IMG/VR virus record: IMGVR_UViG_3300021061_000041
Location: 1-35,493 of that record
Direction: 5' to 3' (one strand)
DNA length: 35,493 nucleotides
Origin: a virus
The notes below the pieces were generated by a model that made no database searches, was not told where the DNA came from, and saw nothing but the letters and a program-made list of their open reading frames with translations. Positions 21,641 to 28,542 of this stretch are shown here, one piece after another. Position 1 is the stretch's first letter, and each line of letters begins with the position of its first letter. The translations under genes were made by a program, and so were the position numbers.

Positions 21641-21643
21641 GCG

Positions 21644-22528
21644 TCACTCTCCGGTGGTGCACTGGTAGGCGTAGGTGCGCGCTGAGTCGTCGACCGACCC
21701 GCCGCTGTAGGTGCGAAACGTCACCGTGATCGCGCCGGCGCCGGCGTCGGCGCCCGCGATCGCGAGGTCGTCGTGCATCGCACCGGGTCCCATGACCGTG
21801 CAGGTGTAGGCCGTGGTGAGCCCGGTCACGCTGCAGGTCTGCGTCCCCGGCGTCGATGACACGCTCGGCGGGTCCATCGAGCACGTGCCACGAAGCGGCG
21901 TGGTGCTCGCGGGGCACACGGTCGTGGTGCCGATCGCGCCGCCGAAGACGTTGCGCCACGCGTACGAGTTGTCGGTGTCGTCCACCGCGCAGATACAGAT
22001 GCGCGTGTCACGCACCGTGTCGCTGTACGGGAGGTGCGCGATCGTGCCCTGGAGCGTCTCGGCGCACGTGGCCAGCGACGCCTCCTGCGTGAGCAGGATG
22101 CCGTAGCGGCTGATCGACATGCCCGAACTGCCGTCCGGCCGATGGAAGTCGAGCGTCGTGTACGCGCTCGCCGCGTCGTCCGCCGACGCGTAGATGCCCC
22201 ACGTCGCCGCCGTGCTCGCGCTGCCGTTCCAGTAGTGCGCGACGAACTGGAGTTTTCCGCTCGACTGCTCCTGCGTGCCGGAGGACGCCGCGGGACCGAG
22301 GATCTTCGCGACCACCGTCTCCGCCGTCGTGGCCGTCAGCGACACCGCGAGCGCTGCGCCCGAGTAGCTGAGCTGGCACGTCGCGCACAGCGTGACGTTC
22401 GCGTTGAACGTGGTGGCGACGCCGACCGTGGACGGCGGTCCCCCGAGCCCATCGCCGTCGCTGAACTGCGCAGCCGCCGACGCGGGCGCGAGCATCGCGG
22501 CCACGATGACCGCGGCGCGCCGCATCAC
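21644..22528 (-). CDS. Exported Cys-rich protein in the structural operon
   Basis: A 294-residue product from ATG 22526-22528 (ATGA overlap). The N-terminus MMRRAAVIVAAMLAPASAAA, then QFSDGDG, is a textbook Sec signal peptide with AxA cleavage site. The mature part is beta-rich with about a dozen Cys in pairs (LCATCQLSY, LATCAETLQG, TRICICAVDD, TQTCSVTGLTTAYTC). The segment with ICICAVDDTDNSYAWRNVFG resembles a module seen in fibre-like phage proteins. A virion protein would not need secretion and would not form disulfides in the cytosol, so this looks like an envelope or extracellular factor. Function unknown. Confidence 0.72.
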   Translation of the reverse strand: MMRRAAVIVAAMLAPASAAAQFSDGDGLGGPPSTVGVATTFNANVTLCATCQLSYSGAALAVSLTATTAETVVAKILGPAASSGTQEQSSGKLQFVAHYWNGSASTAATWGIYASADDAASAYTTLDFHRPDGSSGMSISRYGILLTQEASLATCAETLQGTIAHLPYSDTVRDTRICICAVDDTDNSYAWRNVFGGAIGTTTVCPASTTPLRGTCSMDPPSVSSTPGTQTCSVTGLTTAYTCTVMGPGAMHDDLAIAGADAGAGAITVTFRTYSGGSVDDSARTYAYQCTTGE

Positions 22529-22956
22529 AGCGACCCCTTGAACTCGCTGACCTTGAGGCTCACGGTGCCCGACGACGACAACGCCTTCACCGTGATGCCG
22601 TCATCGAGTCGCTCGCACCACTGCTGGCCGCCTGTGAGCGCGACGAGGTGCGCGGTCGCGCTCGGCGCGCCCGTCGAGATGTACAGCGTCGCCGTCACGT
22701 CGGGCAGCAGGTAGAGGCATAGGCGCGCCCGGCCCGTCAGTGCCGACGACACCACTGCCGTGCCGCCCACCGTCGTCGGGATGTTGGTCTGCGTCTCCCT
22801 CACGCCCTGGTAGCCGAGCGAGTAGATCTCGGCGGCGCGGATCTCGATCGCGGACGCGGCCCACGCCAGCGGCACGGACGCGAACGCGCACACGAGCACC
22901 GCGGTGAGCGCAGCGCGCGCGATATGCTCGCCGACCTTGCGCAGTCCCTGCAGCAT
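22525..22956 (-). CDS. Exported small beta-rich protein
   Basis: A 143-residue product from ATG 22954-22956. A basic start (MLQGLRKVGEHIARAALTAV) leads to a hydrophobic core and AxA site (LVCAFASVPLAWAAS), a likely Sec signal peptide. The mature part is beta-rich (GTAVVSSALTGRARLCLYLL, PDVTATLYISTGAPSATAHL, DGITVKALSSSGTVSLKVSE), like a small fibre-knob or sandwich. It lies between two other proteins with Sec-type N-termini, directly downstream of the capsid genes. Function unknown. Confidence 0.7.
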   Translation of the reverse strand: MLQGLRKVGEHIARAALTAVLVCAFASVPLAWAASAIEIRAAEIYSLGYQGVRETQTNIPTTVGGTAVVSSALTGRARLCLYLLPDVTATLYISTGAPSATAHLVALTGGQQWCERLDDGITVKALSSSGTVSLKVSEFKGSL

Positions 22957-22963
22957 CGGCGCC

Positions 22964-23989
22964 TCAGTCCGTGTGCGAGTACGGGATGTAGAGTTGGCAG
23001 CCGGCGATCGTCGCGGGGTCAGCCGACGCGTTGAAGTAGAAAGCCGTGGCCGCCGCGATCGTGTTCGCTGCCAGAGTCGTCGTGCGCTGCGGCGCGTTGG
23101 CGCCCGAGTTGAGGTTCAGCGCCGACGAGATCGCGCTGCCGCCGCCGTTCGCCGCCGTGCGCAGCGTCGCCGTCAGAGGGCCGCCCTCCAGCGTCGCGCA
23201 CGTCGCCACGACGTCGTGAAGGATGACGGCATGCGTCGCGGGCGTGGTCAGGATGACGTCGTTATTGGCGCCGAAGTCCGCCGCGGCGAAGTTCAGGCGC
23301 ATCGCCATCAGCGGCACCGCGCGCAGGGTCGACGCCGTGTTGGCGAGGCCCTCCAGCTTGAGCACCGACACCGCGCCGTTGGCGAGGTCGCCTGTCGCGA
23401 TCGTCGCGTCGAGGATCTCGGTGCTGTCCACCGCGCCCGCCGGCATGGCGATCTCCCCCGTGCCCGTGCCGTCGACCGTGAACGTCACGCTTGTCACGTC
23501 TGCCGAGCCGACCGTGATCGCGTTCGCGCCGCCCGCGTCGTAGGTGCAGGCGCCCGTGCACGAGAACGTCGTCGAGGCCGTCGCCGCCGTGTCGAGCAGC
23601 ACCGTGCCCGTCGTCGCCGGCACCGTGACGGTCTTGTCGCTCGAGGCCGGGTCGCCGAACGTGACGAGCAGTTCGATGGCGTCGGCCGTCGCGCCTTCGC
23701 AGATGAAGCCGGTCGTCGAGAAGTAGCATTCACTCGCGGCGTACGCGGGGTTGCCAGCGAGCGTCGCGGAGTTGTTGATGTCGCCGACCGCCACCGTGTC
23801 GTCGAGGATCTCCGCCGACGCCACCGCACTGGTTGCGAGTTGGTCGGCGGTGATCGTGCCGGTCATGATCTTGGCGCCGTTCAGGCGCTCGCCCACCGCC
23901 TCGGCGAGCCCGGGCACGAGCGCCAGCGTGAGCACGATCGCGGCGATGAAGATGCCGAGTACGGCAGCGGTCCTGCGAATGAGCCTCAC
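22964..23989 (-). CDS. Membrane-anchored or exported fibre-like protein
   Basis: A 341-residue product from GTG 23987-23989 (GTGA overlap). The N-terminus has basic residues and a hydrophobic segment (RLIRRTAAVLGIFIAAIVLT, then LALVPGLAEA), a signal peptide or anchor. Then come fibre-type modules: ITADQLATSAVASAEILDDT, AVGDINNSATL, and a second copy TEILDATIATGDLANGAVSV. A beta-rich middle carries Cys (STTFSCTGACTYDAGG). The C-terminal knob ends CQLYIPYSHTD. Fibre-like repeats behind a Sec-type signal are unusual in a virion operon. Head fibre, or surface protein of the infected cell, are the alternatives. Confidence 0.7.
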   Translation of the reverse strand: MRLIRRTAAVLGIFIAAIVLTLALVPGLAEAVGERLNGAKIMTGTITADQLATSAVASAEILDDTVAVGDINNSATLAGNPAYAASECYFSTTGFICEGATADAIELLVTFGDPASSDKTVTVPATTGTVLLDTAATASTTFSCTGACTYDAGGANAITVGSADVTSVTFTVDGTGTGEIAMPAGAVDSTEILDATIATGDLANGAVSVLKLEGLANTASTLRAVPLMAMRLNFAAADFGANNDVILTTPATHAVILHDVVATCATLEGGPLTATLRTAANGGGSAISSALNLNSGANAPQRTTTLAANTIAAATAFYFNASADPATIAGCQLYIPYSHTD

Positions 23990-24393
23990 GATGCGAACTC
24001 CTTGCGCCAGCGGTAGAAGTCGGGCGGCGCGATGCGGCGCTCGGACAGCCACGCACGAAGGCCCATTGCGGGCGCCTCTGCGACCAGCCGGCGCCGCTCG
24101 TCGTCGGTGAAGGACCGGACCCCTGCGCCGGCCTGCGTGTCGGGCGCGGCATTGCTGCCGCTGTGCTCGGTGGCGTCGCTCGACACGCTGGCGTCGGTGC
24201 GCTCTGGCGCGGCGCACGGGTCCGAGGGGGCAAAGGGCGCGCCGCGGCGCGGCGCGAGCAGCGCATCAACGGCGCCCGGGAAGCGGCGGTCCAGCACCCA
24301 TCGCGGAATGCCGCGACGCAGAGCGCTCTGAATGACCACCGCGAGCCCGGGGTTACGCAGGAACGCCGGGCCTCTATCCGGCGCCGCGCTCAT
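23986..24393 (-). CDS. Hypothetical protein after the capsid gene
   Basis: A 135-residue product from ATG 24391-24393 (one-base TGATG overlap with the capsid stop). N-terminal helical part (FLRNPGLAVVIQSALRRGIP, RWVLDRRFPGAVDALLAPRR), a Ser/Ala-rich linker, and a C-terminal helical domain (SFTDDERRRLVAEAPAMGLR, AWLSERRIAPPDFYRWRKEF) that looks like a small HTH. No family recognised. A virion accessory or adaptor role is suggested only by place. Confidence 0.6.
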   Translation of the reverse strand: MSAAPDRGPAFLRNPGLAVVIQSALRRGIPRWVLDRRFPGAVDALLAPRRGAPFAPSDPCAAPERTDASVSSDATEHSGSNAAPDTQAGAGVRSFTDDERRRLVAEAPAMGLRAWLSERRIAPPDFYRWRKEFAS

Positions 24394-25373
24394 CAGGTGA
24401 TGACGTTCTGCCAGAAGAAGCCGAGTTCGGCCGCGACGAGCTCGAAGTCGAGGTCGATGTCGGCCTCCACGTAGAACGAGCCCTCGAGCAGTCCGTCGTC
24501 CGTGTAGGTGCGGGTGTAGAGCGGCTTGTTCACGAACGTGCACGCCGCCGTCGGCTTCTGGAGGTCGAACGGCGCGGGGTTCACGTGCAGCACGAGGAAG
24601 CCGTCGCCGACGATGTCCGCGCGCGTCTCGCTGCCGGCGCCCTCGCGCGAGGTCACCTTGTTGGCGTTCGAGACGTAGATCGCGTCGAGACCGAGCTTCG
24701 CGGCGACCTGCTCGCGGCTGTTGAACAGCGCGTTCTTGGCGATGTCGCCCTGCGCGTTCGCGACACCGCCCCAGTCGACGAGCTCCGGGTGCATCTCGAG
24801 GTGAGAGAACGCCGTGGCGCCGCAGATGCCGATGAGGTGCATCGGCTCACGGCCGAGCACGGCGCGGATCGCGTCGCGCGCCTGCCGGATGTCCGCACGC
24901 GGCGAGCCCGCGAGCGTCGCGTTCCAGCCCGTCGAGGGCGTCGAGTCGCTGCCCGTTGCGGTCCAGACGCCGGTGGTGAAGAACTCCGTGGCCCACCGGT
25001 CCTCCATGATGCGCAGCACCATGTTGGCTTCGGCCGCCGAGTAGAGCGCCTTGGCATCGTAGATGCCGCCTGCGCTCGCGACCTCGTCCGCCGTCACGAG
25101 GTGGCGCGAACTGATGTGCTCGCACGCGTAGGTGTCGGTGCCGAGGCCGTACTCCGTGCCCTTCGCGTAGCCGTCCGCCGCGCGCCGGCCATCATGCTGG
25201 ATGCGCTGCATGTCGGCCCGCGTGAACACGTAGTAACTGCCCTCGCGCTTGCCCTGCGTCGGGCGCGTCGGGAACGCCTCCATCGACACGACGCTGCCGA
25301 GGTCGAGGGCGTAGCCCTGCGCGCCCTGGCTGATGGCGTTCTTGACGAAACTGCCCTGGTGGATCTTGGCCAT
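24393..25373 (-). CDS. Major capsid protein
   Basis: A 326-residue product from ATG 25371-25373, with TGAGGACC upstream. No signal peptide. The sequence (SFVKNAISQGAQGYALDLGS, GKREGSYYVFTRADMQRIQH, YACEHISSRHLVTADEVASA, MVLRIMEDRWATEFFTTGVW, PMHLIGICGATAFSHLEMHP, TYTDDGLLEGSFYVEADIDL) matches the HK97-fold capsid proteins that follow DUF2190-like decoration proteins in phage operons. It comes after protease/scaffold and decoration genes, the normal order. It should build the icosahedral shell after removal of the scaffold. Confidence 0.85.
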   Translation of the reverse strand: MAKIHQGSFVKNAISQGAQGYALDLGSVVSMEAFPTRPTQGKREGSYYVFTRADMQRIQHDGRRAADGYAKGTEYGLGTDTYACEHISSRHLVTADEVASAGGIYDAKALYSAAEANMVLRIMEDRWATEFFTTGVWTATGSDSTPSTGWNATLAGSPRADIRQARDAIRAVLGREPMHLIGICGATAFSHLEMHPELVDWGGVANAQGDIAKNALFNSREQVAAKLGLDAIYVSNANKVTSREGAGSETRADIVGDGFLVLHVNPAPFDLQKPTAACTFVNKPLYTRTYTDDGLLEGSFYVEADIDLDFELVAAELGFFWQNVIT

Positions 25374-25388
25374 GTGGTCAGGTCCTCA

Positions 25389-25799
25389 TCAGCTCGCGCG
25401 CTGCGCGAAGTTGCCGAGTTGGCACGAGAAGAACTCGCCACTCGCCGCGGCCTCGATCGCGGTGCCCACGAGGCGATCCGCATCCGCCGTCTTTGCGACG
25501 AGGGTGCCGTCGCTGTGCGTGCCGACGAGATCGCCGATCGCGATCGTCCCGCCCGCGAGGCACTTGACCGTCGCGCCGGTTCCCAGCGGCACGACCTCGA
25601 CCGTCAGGCCGCTGGTCGCCGTGCCGCTGGCGTTCTTCCAGACGACGCCGAGCACCACGTCGGTCGTCGCGTTGCAGACGGTGACCCGGCCCTCGGTCGC
25701 GCTGAGCTCGACGCACTTGCCCCGCGCCGCGCTCAGGTCCGCGCCGACCTCCCACGCGCGGATGTCGCTGGGATCTACCTGTACTCCGTGTGCCGGCAT
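25389..25799 (-). CDS. Capsid decoration protein, DUF2190-like
   Basis: A 136-residue product from ATG 25797-25799. The pattern GADLSAARGKCVELSATEGR, then GTIAIGDLVGTHSDGTLVAK and ADRLVGTAIEAAASGEFFSC, is that of DUF2190-type head decoration proteins (paired beta domains, GD-x-VG and GxAxEAAxxGE signatures). These sit on the outside of the capsid and stabilise it. It lies between the protease/scaffold and the capsid gene, as in related phages. Confidence 0.82.
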   Translation of the reverse strand: MPAHGVQVDPSDIRAWEVGADLSAARGKCVELSATEGRVTVCNATTDVVLGVVWKNASGTATSGLTVEVVPLGTGATVKCLAGGTIAIGDLVGTHSDGTLVAKTADADRLVGTAIEAAASGEFFSCQLGNFAQRAS

Positions 25800-25941
25800 C
25801 GCTTGTGCCCTCGTGTTGAGGCGCGGCCGGCAGTCCGCGAGGTCGGCAGTCTGTCACTCCAGAACCAGGCTCACAGGGGCCGACTGCCGCGGCTTTCGTC
25901 GCCAGGTGCCCCCGGCGCCGCTGTGAGCTTGAAAGCTTGGG
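25800..25941. other. Intergenic block with repeated CGGCAGTC sites
   Basis: The 142-bp gap between protease/scaffold and decoration genes holds CGGCAGTC at 25828-25835 and 25844-25851 and its inverted copy GACTGCCG at 25882-25889. The second pair can form a stem of 8 bp with a 30-nt loop. A separate short palindrome AGCTT-GA-AAGCT is at 25926-25937. There is no T-run. It may be an RNA structure before the highly expressed decoration and capsid genes (processing, translation control) or a regulator site. Confidence 0.5.
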
Positions 25942-27213
25942 CTACGCCGCGGCGCGGCCCCCCTTGCGGCCGCCGGAGTCCGAGAAGGCGCTGAACAGCC
26001 GCTTGCCCTCGTCGGTCGCGAGCGCCGCCTCCTGCCGCTCACGGGGCGTGTCGCCCTTCTGCGAGTCGCGGAACTTGAGCCACGCAGCCTCGGGCGTTCC
26101 CGCGCTGTCGCCGCTCGGCCCCCCACCGTGCCCGCCCTGGTAGGTGCCCTGCCACTTCTCGGGGCGGGCCTTGATCTGCTTCTCGGCGAACGCCCAGCCG
26201 GCGCCGCCCGCGATGCAGAGCTCGACGAGCTCGGGCACCTCGGCGGGAACGACGCGCGCGCCGAAGGCCTGCACCGTCGCCTCGGCCTCCTTGCGCTTGA
26301 TGCTCGCCTCGAGGTCGCCGACGCGCTTCGCCAGCTCGCCGGCCTGCGCGGCCTCGCCGCCCAGGCGCTTGACCTCGGCCTGGAGCTTGGCGACCTCGGC
26401 CTTCGCGCCGTCACGCTCGCCGGTCAACTTCTCGACCGTCGCCCGGTGCGTCGCGCTCATCTGCGCGACCGCGGCCTCGGCCTCGCCGCCGCCCTCCGCC
26501 GCCGCCTTCGTCATCTCGGCGCACTTCGCGGCGACCTGCTCATCGGTCGCGTCCGCGGGGAGGTTCAGCAGCTTGAGCAGTTCGGCCTTGTAGTCCATGC
26601 GCGAAGCGTTCAACGGTTCCTGACGGTTGTCAACAGTTTTCGCCGCGATACCAGTAGTGTCACGTATGGCATCGAAGTTGGTGTTCGCCGCGATCTGGTG
26701 CTGCTGCGGCTGGCACGACAGGAGACCGACGCCGACCAGCACGGCGCCGAGTGGCGTGTCGGGCTGATCCTTGCGGTAGAAGGTCTGCGCGAACTCGGCC
26801 GAGATCGCCGGCCGCTCGCCCGCGCGCATCTGCTCCGCCGCCGTCGCGGTGTAGGCCATCTCGCCGGACAGCGCGCCGTTCTCCACGCGCAGTGTGTCGT
26901 GGCGCACGAGCCCCGCCGCGGGGGTGCCGACGCCCTCGCCCGCGCGGTGGTCGTAGTTGATCGGGATGAGGTCGAGGTAGGCCGCATTCGCGACCATCTC
27001 GCGCAGCATCGCCTCGGTGACCTCGACGCGCTCCGTCCCGTCGTCGCTCCAGTACTCGCGGCCGGCGTACAGCAGGATCTGCCGCGGCCCGCGCACGTAT
27101 CGGATGTCGCGATAGGTGACGTACCCGGCGTCGCCCGTGACCTCGGCCGGCGCGGCGGATGGCACCTCGCCGCGGAAGCGGATGGCGTTCGGGAGCTTCG
27201 TCTCTGCACTCAC
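25942..27213 (-). CDS. Prohead protease/scaffold, Mu gpI-like
   Basis: A 423-residue product from GTG 27211-27213 (GTGA overlap). The N-terminal half is a protease of the Mu gpI type: IPINYDHRAGEGVGTPAAG carries the His, and ERPAISAEFAQTFYRKDQP the presumed Ser, followed by GAVLVGVGLLSCQPQQH. From about residue 206 it is a scaffold: KAELLKLLNLPADATDEQVA, a long coiled coil (VEKLTGERDGAKAEVAKLQA, VKRLGGEAAQAGELAKRVGD) and a basic Gly-rich tail. The internal Met at residue 206 (26596-26598) could start a separate scaffold protein, as gpZ does within gpI of Mu. Confidence 0.8.
   Translation of the reverse strand: MSAETKLPNAIRFRGEVPSAAPAEVTGDAGYVTYRDIRYVRGPRQILLYAGREYWSDDGTERVEVTEAMLREMVANAAYLDLIPINYDHRAGEGVGTPAAGLVRHDTLRVENGALSGEMAYTATAAEQMRAGERPAISAEFAQTFYRKDQPDTPLGAVLVGVGLLSCQPQQHQIAANTNFDAIRDTTGIAAKTVDNRQEPLNASRMDYKAELLKLLNLPADATDEQVAAKCAEMTKAAAEGGGEAEAAVAQMSATHRATVEKLTGERDGAKAEVAKLQAEVKRLGGEAAQAGELAKRVGDLEASIKRKEAEATVQAFGARVVPAEVPELVELCIAGGAGWAFAEKQIKARPEKWQGTYQGGHGGGPSGDSAGTPEAAWLKFRDSQKGDTPRERQEAALATDEGKRLFSAFSDSGGRKGGRAAA
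26605..26633 (-). promoter_or_regulatory. Possible internal promoter before the scaffold part
   Basis: On the minus strand a perfect TTGACA (26628-26633), 17-bp spacer and the weak AACGCT (26605-26610) lie just upstream of the internal Met at 26596-26598, in a locally less GC-rich stretch of the protease gene. It could give a message for the scaffold portion. The -10 box is poor, so confidence is low. Confidence 0.3.
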
Positions 27214-27437
27214 GCCTGCGCCTCCTTGCCCTCGGCCTGCGCCACCGCCCGCATCTTCGCCAGCGCCGCATGCGCGCGGCACGACGGGCAGCACAGCGCG
27301 TCGGCCATGCCGAGGTCGTTGCAGATGGCCCGCCCCGTCGAGATGAGTTGCGGCACGTCCCGCTGGCACCGCAGCGCTGCGATGCCCTCCAGCGTCCGCT
27401 GCGCCGTCTCCAGTTGCAGGATGCGGGTCGAGTCCAT
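27210..27437 (-). CDS. Small CxxC protein, unknown
   Basis: A 75-residue product from ATG 27435-27437 (TGATG, one base shared). Helical, with ILQLETAQRTLEGIAALRCQ and a Cys cluster ALCCPSCRAHAALAKMRAVA that may bind zinc. A further Cys pair is in AICNDLG. No family recognised. Runs into the protease gene by GTGA. Confidence 0.6.
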   Translation of the reverse strand: MDSTRILQLETAQRTLEGIAALRCQRDVPQLISTGRAICNDLGMADALCCPSCRAHAALAKMRAVAQAEGKEAQA

Positions 27438-27649
27438 CACCGGTACCTCGCGGGCTCGGACGCGAAGGCGGTGTGGAGGGTGGCGTAGGTGGGCGGAGAC
27501 TCCGGCGCGGGCGCGCTGGTGATGTGAGCCCTCGCCGTCAGCGGCGACACGTACACCGTCACCTCGCTGACGCCCCGCCACGGCCACCGCGCCCACTCCT
27601 TGCACTTCCCCTCGTGATACCCCGCGCCCTCGCAGTTGCAGCAGCTCAC
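27437..27649 (-). CDS. Small Cys-rich protein, unknown
   Basis: A 70-residue product from GTG 27647-27649 (GTGA). N-terminal Cys cluster SCCNCEGAGYHEGKCKEWAR, metal-ligand-like. Then a beta-type segment (GVSEVTVYVSPLTARAHITS) and a Pro-rich tail. No family recognised. Confidence 0.58.
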   Translation of the reverse strand: MSCCNCEGAGYHEGKCKEWARWPWRGVSEVTVYVSPLTARAHITSAPAPESPPTYATLHTAFASEPARYR

Positions 27650-27912
27650 GCCCCATCCTCCCGCGGCATCTCCCACACGACGCGGTGCGCGAACCGCGCC
27701 CGCTCGCGCTCGCGCCGCAGCGCTGCGTTCACCCGCCACGTCACGAAGTCCCGATCGCCATCGGGCCAGTGCTCGACCTCGACAGGCGAGGCGCTGCGAC
27801 GCTCGGGAACGGCGGGCGCTTCCCCCGGGGACGCTGGCCGTGTCGGCGCCGCACACAGTCGCGCCGCGACCTGCGCGAGCCAGAGGGCGAGGCGGAGGCG
27901 AAGCAGCGTCAC
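27646..27912 (-). CDS. Small hypothetical protein with hydrophobic N-terminus
   Basis: An 88-residue product from GTG 27910-27912 (GTGA). The N-terminus (TLLRLRLALWLAQVAARLCA) is an amphipathic or weak signal/anchor helix, followed by a Pro-rich linker. The C-terminal part is basic (DRDFVTWRVNAALRRERERA). No family recognised. Confidence 0.55.
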   Translation of the reverse strand: MTLLRLRLALWLAQVAARLCAAPTRPASPGEAPAVPERRSASPVEVEHWPDGDRDFVTWRVNAALRRERERARFAHRVVWEMPREDGA

Positions 27913-28193
27913 GGCCGCTCCAGCACAGGACGCAGGCGGACCGTCCCGACTCGCTCCATGTCATAGTCGCCGCGACCGTCCATCGCGTGCGGGTTCCATT
28001 CGAGCAACCGCATGATCTCCGCGGTCGAGGCTGCGCCGTACGCATCCACGGGGCGCAACAGGGCCTCGCCGGCTGCGTGGGCCGCGCCTTCGATCGTCGC
28101 GTAGTTGCCGTACGCGCCGCGATACGAACCGTCTGCCGGGACGATGCGGTACGCGTACCCCTTCACCGCGGCCTCCGCTTCGCGTTCGCCCAT
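27909..28193 (-). CDS. Small hypothetical protein
   Basis: A 94-residue product from ATG 28191-28193. The longer frame upstream overlaps the neighbour heavily and was not used. The sequence VKGYAYRIVPADGSYRGAYG, NYATIEGAAHAAGEALLRPV looks like a small alpha/beta domain (WGR- or DUF-like fold); helical end EIMRLLEWNPHAMDGRGDYD. Overlaps the upstream gene by 31 bp, longer than typical here. No family recognised. Confidence 0.58.
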   Translation of the reverse strand: MGEREAEAAVKGYAYRIVPADGSYRGAYGNYATIEGAAHAAGEALLRPVDAYGAASTAEIMRLLEWNPHAMDGRGDYDMERVGTVRLRPVLERP

Positions 28194-28321
28194 GCGTAGT
28201 AGAACCGCGTTGCCACCTCGCGCAGCCGCACGCGCTCGCGGTCGATGCGCGCGCCGCGTCGCTGCGGCCGGCTGCGCTGATCGATCCACGGGTGGTCCGG
28301 CTCGGGGGCGTGGCGCTTCAT
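28163..28321 (-). CDS. Small basic protein
   Basis: A 52-residue product from ATG 28319-28321 (ATGA). Very basic: KRHAPEPDHPWIDQRSRPQR, RGARIDRERVRLREVATRFY, YAWANAKRRPR. Possibly a nucleic-acid-binding peptide. The coupling with the upstream gene supports translation; the 31-bp overlap with the next gene is against the exact end or start chosen for one of them. Confidence 0.5.
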   Translation of the reverse strand: MKRHAPEPDHPWIDQRSRPQRRGARIDRERVRLREVATRFYYAWANAKRRPR

Positions 28322-28542
28322 GCCGTCGCCGGCTCCGGGATCGCCGGCATCGCCACCCGCCACGGCGCCGACCACGTGTGCTGCGGGCAGGTCGTGCCTT
28401 TCACGAGGCAGGTGCAGTGAGGTGGCGGGGCCGCGGTCGAATCGAACGCCACCGCGTCAGACGGGGCACGCCGACGGGCAGCTTGCGCGTGCGCCCGTCT
28501 CCCCGCTGCGCTCCTCCCCAGGGAGCCCCGTAAGGTCTTCAC
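28318..28542 (-). CDS. Small hypothetical protein after the portal
   Basis: A 74-residue product from GTG 28540-28542, overlapping the portal stop as GTGA. Arg/Ala-rich N-terminus, and a Cys/His cluster HCTCLVKGTTCPQHTW near the middle-end that might bind a metal ion. No family recognised. Confidence 0.5.
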   Translation of the reverse strand: MKTLRGSLGRSAAGRRAHAQAARRRAPSDAVAFDSTAAPPPHCTCLVKGTTCPQHTWSAPWRVAMPAIPEPATA

